This document shows, piece after piece, positions 1-5,054 of a stretch of 16,816 nt of DNA. The notes under the pieces are model-generated. The model made no database searches, was not told the origin of the DNA, and saw only the letters and a list, made by a program, of their open reading frames with translations. The stretch comes from Actinomycetota bacterium (GTDB lineage: Bacteria > Actinomycetota > Acidimicrobiia > Acidimicrobiales > Aldehydirespiratoraceae): positions 1 to 16,816 of the forward strand of contig JAAXHB010000121.1 of the NCBI GenBank assembly GCA_012271125.1, in the 5' to 3' direction. The position numbers and the translations under genes were made by a program. Position 1 is the first letter of the stretch, and each line of letters begins with the position of its first letter.

Positions 1-1091
1 GGGCAGCGTTTCCGACCGGTGTGAAATGGAGTGCCGTTGCCGAACAGCCCGGCCATGCCAAACATGTGGTGGCGAACTGCGACGAGTCCGAGCCGGGCAC
101 TTTCAAAGACCGAATCGTCATGGAACAAGATCCGTTCGCTCTCATTGAAGCCTTAACGATTGCCGCTTTTGCCACTGACGCCACCCACGGTTGGATTTAC
201 ATACGCGGCGAGTATCCGTTGGCAACACAACGCCTAGATAACGCGATAGCTGCGGCTCGGCAGGCGGGCTGGCTCGGCGTCGATATTCAACGCTCAGGCA
301 TGAGCTTCGACATCGCAGTCTGGCGTGGGGCCGGTGCTTACATCTGCGGCGAAGAAACGGCACTGTTTAACTCTCTTGAAGGGTTTCGTGGCGAACCTCG
401 CAACAAGCCGCCGTTCCCGACAACGCACGGCTTGTTCGGTCAGCCAACCGCGATCAACAACCCCGAGACGCTTATAAACGTCATCGACATCGTCAACGAA
501 GGTGCTGAGGCCTACCGACAGTTCGGCACGGAACGTTCTCCAGGCACGAAACTGCTATGCCTGTCCGGTCGGATCGCCAAACCGGGTCTATATGAAGTGC
601 CTTTCGGAACGACATTGGGTGAGGTGCTGACCTTGGCAGGAGGCGTCACGGGTTCCGGGGAACTACAAGCCGTGTTGATGGGCGGTGCCGCCGGATCATT
701 CGTTGGGCCGGAATCGCTGGAGCTGCCCTTGACATTGGAAGACACCCGTGAGGCGGGCACCACATTGGGCTCAGGTGTGGTGATGGCCTTTGACACGTCG
801 GTGGACATGAACGAGGTCGTGTTGCGCATCGCGCAGTTCTTTAAAGACGAATCCTGCGGCCAGTGCGTGCCTTGCCGGGTCGGGGTAGTGCGCCAACATG
901 AGACGCTGGTAGGCATGAGCATCGGAACAAACGGCAACCGTAGCAACGGCAGTAGCCGGACGAAGATTGAGTTGATTGATGACATTGCCGAAGTAATGGG
1001 CGATGCCTCCATTTGCGGTCTTGGTCACACGGCAGCGTCAGCAGTGCGTTCAGCAATGCGTCTGGGACTAATCGAGGCAAGTGCCTCATGA
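1..1091 (+). CDS. NuoF-like NAD(P)H/FMN subunit of formate dehydrogenase (beta subunit), 5' partial
   Basis: This is the diaphorase subunit that passes electrons between NAD and an iron-sulphur chain, as in NuoF and the FdsB/FdhB subunits of soluble NAD-dependent formate dehydrogenase. The reading frame is open from base 3 and already encodes AFPTGVKW, the NuoF motif after the glycine-rich loop, so the true start lies upstream; the GTG at 21 is an internal valine. The FMN/NAD motif GAGAYICGEETALFNSLEG is encoded near 335-390. The [4Fe-4S] ligands are CGQCVPC (codons 855-875) and the later cysteine of SICGLGHT (codon 1014-1016). A short Gly/Asn/Ser-rich loop (GNRSNGSS) precedes that last cysteine. 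The stop is TGA at 1089-1091. The iron-sulphur gene at 1176 follows, and the pairing favours a formate dehydrogenase module over complex I. Any NuoE-like N-terminal domain is outside the window. Confidence 0.88.
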   Translation, partial: AAFPTGVKWSAVAEQPGHAKHVVANCDESEPGTFKDRIVMEQDPFALIEALTIAAFATDATHGWIYIRGEYPLATQRLDNAIAAARQAGWLGVDIQRSGMSFDIAVWRGAGAYICGEETALFNSLEGFRGEPRNKPPFPTTHGLFGQPTAINNPETLINVIDIVNEGAEAYRQFGTERSPGTKLLCLSGRIAKPGLYEVPFGTTLGEVLTLAGGVTGSGELQAVLMGGAAGSFVGPESLELPLTLEDTREAGTTLGSGVVMAFDTSVDMNEVVLRIAQFFKDESCGQCVPCRVGVVRQHETLVGMSIGTNGNRSNGSSRTKIELIDDIAEVMGDASICGLGHTAASAVRSAMRLGLIEASAS

Positions 1092-1100
1092 TTTTCGCGT

Positions 1101-1122
1101 CGCCGGTGTCATCGTTCCGGCG
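1101..1122 (+). other. Small GC hairpin after the NuoF-like gene
   Basis: CGCCGG (1101-1106) and CCGGCG (1117-1122) can form a perfect 6-bp stem around a 10-nt loop, 10 bases after the stop codon. No U-tract follows, so it is a weak terminator or processing-site candidate at best. Confidence 0.3.
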
Positions 1123-1124
1123 TC

Positions 1125-1144
1125 GTCGTTAGTGCCGTCGTTAG
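1125..1144 (+). repeat. Direct repeat GTCGTTAG x2
   Basis: GTCGTTAG occurs at 1125-1132 and again at 1137-1144, a period of 12 bp, in the gap between the NuoF-like gene and the iron-sulphur gene. It lies just upstream of the AT-rich promoter-like stretch, so it could be an operator; two 8-bp copies could also be chance or a slippage product. Confidence 0.35.
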
Positions 1145-1145
1145 C

Positions 1146-1156
1146 TATGCTATTAT
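1146..1156 (+). promoter_or_regulatory. Possible -10 region for the iron-sulphur gene
   Basis: TATGCTATTAT contains two -10-like hexamers (TATGCT and TATTAT) in an otherwise GC-richer gap, 19-30 bases before the ATG at 1176. That ATG has no clear Shine-Dalgarno, so a short-leader transcript is plausible. No convincing -35 element is seen. Confidence 0.25.
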
Positions 1157-1175
1157 TTGAAAGACTTACACAAAT

Positions 1176-2081
1176 ATGACAAAGACCGTTCATGAAATAA
1201 GTAATGAAACAAGTAACGAAATAACCGACGATTCCATGACCGAGACGCCGGTCTCGTTAACCATCGACGGCACCAAGGTTGAGGTCAGCTCCGGCACCAC
1301 CGTTCATGGTGCTTGTAACCAGGCTGGCATTGACACCCCCACCTTGTGCTGGGCTGAGAACCTCACCCCGGTCAATGTCTGTCGAGTATGCGTCGTCGAA
1401 GTCGAGGGTTCGCGGGCGCTGGTGCCGTCATGTTCACGTCAAGCCGAAGATGGAATGGTCGTCAACACCGACAGCGAGCGAGTGCGTCACAGTCGCAAGA
1501 TGGTGCTTGAATTCCTGGGCTCAAGCGTTGACCTGAGCCAAGCCGATGACCTGAACCGCTGGATCGACCACTATGACGCTGACCCCAATCGTTACGGCGA
1601 TGAAGACAACCCAGCAGAGCGCCTTGAAGAACCTGTTTTGATCCAAGATGACCTCTATATACGTGACTACAGCAAATGTGTGCTGTGTTACAAGTGTGTT
1701 TCGGCTTGCGGTGATGATGCCCAGCACACCTATGCGATCTCCGCAGTCGGTCGAGGTTTCGATGCTCGGATTTCCACCGAGTTCAGCGCAGTTTTGCCTG
1801 ATTCTGCATGCGTATATTGCGGCAACTGCGTGGGTGTGTGCCCAACCGGGGCGTTGCAGTTCAAAACCGAATACGACCTACGGGTCGAGGACAACTGGCG
1901 ACCCGAAGAGCAGAGCGTGACTCGCACCGTTTGTTCATATTGCGGCGTGGGCTGCAACCTAGAATTGCATGTCCAAGATGAGCGCATTGTCAAGGTCACG
2001 TCTCCGGCGGATCATTCGGTGACCAGCGGTCATTTGTGCATCAAGGGACGCTTCGGTTGGCAATATGTCCACAATGAGTAA
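1176..2081 (+). CDS. Multi-cluster iron-sulphur protein equal to the N-terminal third of a formate dehydrogenase alpha subunit, lacking the molybdopterin domain
   Basis: The 301-residue product has an N-terminal [2Fe-2S] ferredoxin domain (C58, C69, C72, C86) and a double [4Fe-4S] ferredoxin domain (C168/171/174/178 and C212/215/218/222). It ends with the [4Fe-4S] entry domain of Mo/W-bisPGD oxidoreductases (C253, C256, C260, C288, then the conserved K290 in CIKGRFGW). In full formate dehydrogenase alpha chains (roughly 900 residues or more) the catalytic molybdopterin domains follow at once; here a TAA stop comes 11 residues after K290. The HxxxCxxC...C ligands that NuoG-type proteins carry around residues 110-140 are also absent. 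ATG 1236 (M21) is an alternative start, because residues 1-20 are a Glu/Asn/Ser-rich leader and neither start has a good Shine-Dalgarno. It probably relays electrons with the NuoF-like subunit. It may be a broken gene, a split subunit, or a re-purposed electron-transfer protein. Confidence 0.85.
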   Translation: MTKTVHEISNETSNEITDDSMTETPVSLTIDGTKVEVSSGTTVHGACNQAGIDTPTLCWAENLTPVNVCRVCVVEVEGSRALVPSCSRQAEDGMVVNTDSERVRHSRKMVLEFLGSSVDLSQADDLNRWIDHYDADPNRYGDEDNPAERLEEPVLIQDDLYIRDYSKCVLCYKCVSACGDDAQHTYAISAVGRGFDARISTEFSAVLPDSACVYCGNCVGVCPTGALQFKTEYDLRVEDNWRPEEQSVTRTVCSYCGVGCNLELHVQDERIVKVTSPADHSVTSGHLCIKGRFGWQYVHNE

Positions 2082-2101
2082 CGCCCATAATGAGTGATGG
2101 G
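2070..2101 (+). repeat. Imperfect 16-bp tandem duplication spanning the stop codon
   Basis: The unit at 2070-2085 and the unit at 2086-2101 share CAYAATGAGT at their start (about 11 of 16 positions identical). The TAA stop of the truncated iron-sulphur gene (2079-2081) lies inside the first copy. Confidence 0.35.
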
Positions 2102-2119
2102 AATAGGGCTGGGGATGTT

Positions 2120-2139
2120 GACAGCAAGTAGCTGCTGTC
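2120..2139 (+). promoter_or_regulatory. Perfect 7-bp hairpin just before the mttB-like start
   Basis: GACAGCA (2120-2126) pairs perfectly with TGCTGTC (2133-2139) around a 6-nt loop, 11 bases before the ATG at 2151. No T-tract follows, so a translational or processing role is more likely than termination. No protein-binding or riboswitch motif is recognised. Confidence 0.35.
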
Positions 2140-2150
2140 GCTAATAAACA

Positions 2151-3680
2151 ATGGCAGGAAAAGAGGGCAGGGGGCGACACAGGCAACGCAGCGCGCCAAC
2201 CGGTCCCGCGCAGCCTCCATGGAGGTTGTTGAAACGCCGTTTTGACCCTGTTGGAGTCGTTTCAGACGACGAGGTTGAACACATTCACAACGCCTCATTA
2301 GAGGTGCTTTCCGACATTGGCATGGAGTTTTTGCACCCCAAGGCATTGTCAATGTGGGCTGATGCTGGTGCCAAAGTCGATGACACTCGTGTACGCATCG
2401 ACCCTGAGCTCATCTGTGAACTAGTGGCACACTCCCCGGCTGAGTTCACGTTGCACGCCCCTGATCCGGCACGCAATGTCGTCATCGGCGGCAACAATGT
2501 TGTCTTCGCTGCAGTAGCGAGCCCGCCAAATAGTTCAGATGTCGCCGGCGGGCGGCGTACGGGCAACCGTGAGGACTTTCGTCGCCTGGTCATGCTAAGC
2601 GACGTCATCAACGCGGTACATACTCACGGTGGCTATCCGGTTGAACCCACCGATATTCACTCCTCGATTCGGCATCTGGAAGCGACTCGTGATCTGCTGA
2701 CATTGTCAAATAAGGCCGTCAAGTGCTATTCGCTTGGAGCGCAAAGAAACCGTGATGTGCTAGAGATGGTACGCATCGTGCGCGGTGTCACCGATGACGA
2801 GCTGGACACCCAGACGTCGTTGCAGACGATCATCAACACCAGCTCACCACTGCGCCTAGATACACCGATGCTTGAAGGCATCATGGAGCTCTCTTCACGA
2901 AATCAACTGGTGACGATCACGCCGTTTACTCTTGCCGGGGCGATGGCACCTGTCACCGTTGCCGGTGCAGTGGTCCAGCAAAACGCCGAGGCGCTGGCGG
3001 GGATTGCCTTCGCTCAACTGGTGCGCCTCGGTGCGCCGGTCATGTATGGCGGGTTCACGTCCAACGTTGACATGCGCTCGGGTGCGCCGGCGTTCGGCAC
3101 GCCGGAGTACATGCAAGCGGCGATGCTTGGCGGACAAATGGCTCGCCGTTACAACCTGCCGTATCGGTCGTCCAATGCGTGTGCTGCCAACACTGTCGAC
3201 GCCCAGGCTGCTTGGGAGAGCGCCTTTTCGCTGTGGGGAGCGGTGATGGGCGGCGCAAACTTCGTCCTGCATGGGCTGGGTTGGATGGAAGGCGGCTTAT
3301 GTGCCAGTTATGAGAAGATGGTTATCGACGCTGATCTGGTGAACACGGTGTCGTTATGGATGCAACCTGTCGAGACAGGTGCTGACGCTTTTGGACTTGA
3401 TGCCATCGCTGAAGTTGGCCCCGGCGGGCATTTTTTCGGAGCGGCGCATACCCAGGCTCGTTATCGGGATGCGTTTTTTGAGCCGATGGTGTCGGATTGG
3501 CGCAACTTTGAAAGTTGGGAGGAGGCAGGGTCGCCAACGGCACGGGAAAAGGCAGCCGAGCTTGTGCCGCAGCTATTGGATCAGCATGAACCGCCTGATT
3601 TGTCCGATGACGTTATGGCTGAGCTAAACGACTTCACTGAGCGACGTATTGCCGAAGGCGGCGTTGAGACTGATTTCTAG
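2151..3680 (+). CDS. Non-pyrrolysine MttB-family trimethylamine/betaine:corrinoid methyltransferase
   Basis: This 509-residue protein belongs to the MttB superfamily, which moves a methyl group from a quaternary or tertiary amine to a Co(I) corrinoid protein. Family features include the basic N-terminus (GRGRHRQRSAP), the DDEVEHIHNASLEVLSDIGM helix, TPFTLAGAMAPVTVAGAVVQQNAEAL, GAPAFGTPE, and GWMEGGLCASYEKMVIDADL. There is no in-frame amber codon, so it is the pyrrolysine-free type to which glycine betaine methyltransferases such as MtgB belong. The substrate cannot be read from sequence; the Rieske and FAD-GcvT neighbours favour glycine betaine or a related N-methylated osmolyte. The ATG at 2151 has no Shine-Dalgarno; the start is chosen because the basic leader is typical of the family. 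No corrinoid protein or reactivating methyltransferase gene is in the window, so its partner would be encoded elsewhere. Confidence 0.88.
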   Translation: MAGKEGRGRHRQRSAPTGPAQPPWRLLKRRFDPVGVVSDDEVEHIHNASLEVLSDIGMEFLHPKALSMWADAGAKVDDTRVRIDPELICELVAHSPAEFTLHAPDPARNVVIGGNNVVFAAVASPPNSSDVAGGRRTGNREDFRRLVMLSDVINAVHTHGGYPVEPTDIHSSIRHLEATRDLLTLSNKAVKCYSLGAQRNRDVLEMVRIVRGVTDDELDTQTSLQTIINTSSPLRLDTPMLEGIMELSSRNQLVTITPFTLAGAMAPVTVAGAVVQQNAEALAGIAFAQLVRLGAPVMYGGFTSNVDMRSGAPAFGTPEYMQAAMLGGQMARRYNLPYRSSNACAANTVDAQAAWESAFSLWGAVMGGANFVLHGLGWMEGGLCASYEKMVIDADLVNTVSLWMQPVETGADAFGLDAIAEVGPGGHFFGAAHTQARYRDAFFEPMVSDWRNFESWEEAGSPTAREKAAELVPQLLDQHEPPDLSDDVMAELNDFTERRIAEGGVETDF

Positions 3681-3712
3681 CGACAACAACTTCTAGCGAT
3701 AACGACTTCTAG
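3674..3712 (+). repeat. Triplicated TTCTAG element, 16-bp period, starting at the mttB-like stop
   Basis: TTTCTAG (3674-3680, containing the TAG stop), CTTCTAG (3690-3696) and CTTCTAG (3706-3712) are spaced 16 bp apart. The two full units, 3681-3696 and 3697-3712, agree at 14 of 16 positions. Because the period is 3n+1, the three TAGs close all three forward frames. This fills nearly the whole gap to the Rieske gene. Confidence 0.55.
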
Positions 3713-3721
3713 CCTGTCACC

Positions 3722-4975
3722 ATGAGCACGACTCAAACAAGGTTCATGGACACTGGCTTTTGGCAGGATGTGCGCCAACCCATTGAGTCCGCCATGGGCA
3801 TGCCCCCTGAGGCATACGTTGACGCGAACTTCTTCGCCCTAGAACAGCAGAAACTTTTTGAACGAGGCTGGGTCGTCGTTGGTCTTGTTAGCGAAGCCGC
3901 CGACCCATCGGCGATGCTCGTACGCCAAGTCGGCACCAAGTCAGTGCTAATCGTTCGCGGCAGCGACGGCAAACTCCGAGGCTTTCTCAACGCCTGCCGT
4001 CATCGTGGAACCGAGCTCGCAGCTCACGACTGCCAGGTCGATCAGCTGATCCGCTGTCCCTATCACCGCTGGGCATACAACCTTTCCGGTGACCTTGTTG
4101 CCACGCCGTTGTTTGATGAGGTGCCTCGCCCAGATTTTGACCCTGCCAAGTATTCGTTGATGCAAGTGCGGGTTGACACATGGGGTGCGCTGGTGTTCGT
4201 TTGCCTGGACGAAGCCACTATGACGCTCACCGAATGGCTTGGCGACCTGACAGAGCGTATGGGCTCTTATAAGTTTGAAAGCTGGCGTGTTCACAGCGAA
4301 ACAACGCTTGATGTCTGGGCGAACTGGAAGCTCATCTCGGAGAACTTTCAGGAGTATTACCACCTCAAATGGGTGCACCCGGAGCTTGCCAAGGTTTCTC
4401 GGGTGCAGGATCATTACCGCTATCAGGGGCCGGGCATGTACTGCGGGCAGACGACCTCACCGGTCAGCAGCGACGAGCGTGACGAGTGGATGCGCATGCC
4501 CGCCGCCGATGGACTCGACAAGTCCGACTCCTGCAGCGGGCGTTTCGTGGCGGTCTTCCCGAATGTGACCTTGTCGGTGCTGCCCAACCATGTGTTCTTG
4601 ATGATGCTTGAGCCGATCTCCGCGGGTCACACTAGAGAACGTTGCGTGGTGCTGATCCCGCCATCTAATCCTGAAGTCGATGACAAGGCTGGCGAGGATC
4701 TGGTGGCGTTTTGGACTGAAATCAACAGCGAAGACATCGGCATCATGGAGCAGGCCCAAAAAGGGTTATCGAAGACGCTGATGCCACCGGGGCCCTTGTC
4801 GCCAAGGTTCGAAGAGCCGCTTAATCGGTTCCACAAAATGACCGCTGATGCGCTTACTTCGAAATCTTTGTCGTCATCGGATTTAGTAGTGCCTATTGGC
4901 GACGATGCCGACAGTGCAGCACGGTATGGCACGGGCGTCAATCCGTTCCCGCCCGCCATCGAAATCCGCACATGA
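3722..4975 (+). CDS. Rieske non-heme iron oxygenase, glycine betaine/carnitine demethylase type (alpha subunit)
   Basis: The 417-residue protein has a Rieske [2Fe-2S] domain with ligands C92-x-H94 (ACRHRGTEL) and C112-xx-H115 (RCPYHRW). The C-terminal catalytic domain has the mononuclear iron motif ENFQEYYHLKWVHP (H214, H219) and a likely acidic third ligand in NSED (E337/D338). Enzymes of this family, such as GbcA, use O2 and reductant to remove an N-methyl group, releasing formaldehyde. The length fits a GbcA-like subunit. It lies 41 bp behind the mttB-like gene and 79 bp before the FAD-GcvT gene, which acts on dimethylglycine or sarcosine in this pathway, so betaine to dimethylglycine is the best guess. 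Stachydrine, carnitine or choline-derived substrates remain possible. No GbcB-like ferredoxin reductase is present nearby. The ATG at 3722 lacks a Shine-Dalgarno. Confidence 0.85.
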   Translation: MSTTQTRFMDTGFWQDVRQPIESAMGMPPEAYVDANFFALEQQKLFERGWVVVGLVSEAADPSAMLVRQVGTKSVLIVRGSDGKLRGFLNACRHRGTELAAHDCQVDQLIRCPYHRWAYNLSGDLVATPLFDEVPRPDFDPAKYSLMQVRVDTWGALVFVCLDEATMTLTEWLGDLTERMGSYKFESWRVHSETTLDVWANWKLISENFQEYYHLKWVHPELAKVSRVQDHYRYQGPGMYCGQTTSPVSSDERDEWMRMPAADGLDKSDSCSGRFVAVFPNVTLSVLPNHVFLMMLEPISAGHTRERCVVLIPPSNPEVDDKAGEDLVAFWTEINSEDIGIMEQAQKGLSKTLMPPGPLSPRFEEPLNRFHKMTADALTSKSLSSSDLVVPIGDDADSAARYGTGVNPFPPAIEIRT

Positions 4976-5009
4976 CGTTGTCAAAGACAGTATCAATGAC
5001 AGTGTCAAC
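4974..5009 (+). repeat. Three tandem 12-bp repeats between the Rieske and FAD-GcvT genes
   Basis: GACGTTGTCAAA (4974-4985), GACAGTATCAAT (4986-4997) and GACAGTGTCAAC (4998-5009) form three head-to-tail 12-mers. The second and third copies match at 10 of 12 positions. The first copy begins inside the TGA stop codon. An approximate 9-bp inverted repeat (4975-4983 with 5003-5011, one mismatch) runs across the array. Confidence 0.55.
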
Positions 5010-5028
5010 GTCGTCATCCAATGACGAC
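5010..5028 (+). promoter_or_regulatory. Perfect 8-bp hairpin upstream of the FAD-GcvT gene
   Basis: GTCGTCAT (5010-5017) and ATGACGAC (5021-5028) form a perfect 8-bp stem with a CCA loop, 26 bases before the ATG at 5055. No U-tract follows. It overlaps by two bases the stem formed across the preceding 12-bp array, so the two folds would exclude each other. Confidence 0.45.
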
Positions 5029-5054
5029 TAGATGACACAAGTAGTCATTTACAG

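Noticed and set aside
512..1012. Minus-strand ORF of 166 codons opposite the NuoF-like gene
   Set aside because: It is a frame shadow: the plus strand carries well-conserved NuoF motifs, and the minus product has a Pro/Ser/Thr-rich composition with no family.
2079..2081. Stop of the formate dehydrogenase alpha-like gene as a selenocysteine codon
   Set aside because: The stop is TAA, not TGA, and the active-site Sec/Cys of these enzymes lies about 100 residues further on in the missing catalytic domain.
2151..3680. Pyrrolysine (amber readthrough) in the mttB-like gene
   Set aside because: The frame is continuous over the full family length without an internal TAG; the TAG at 3678-3680 is at the normal C-terminus.
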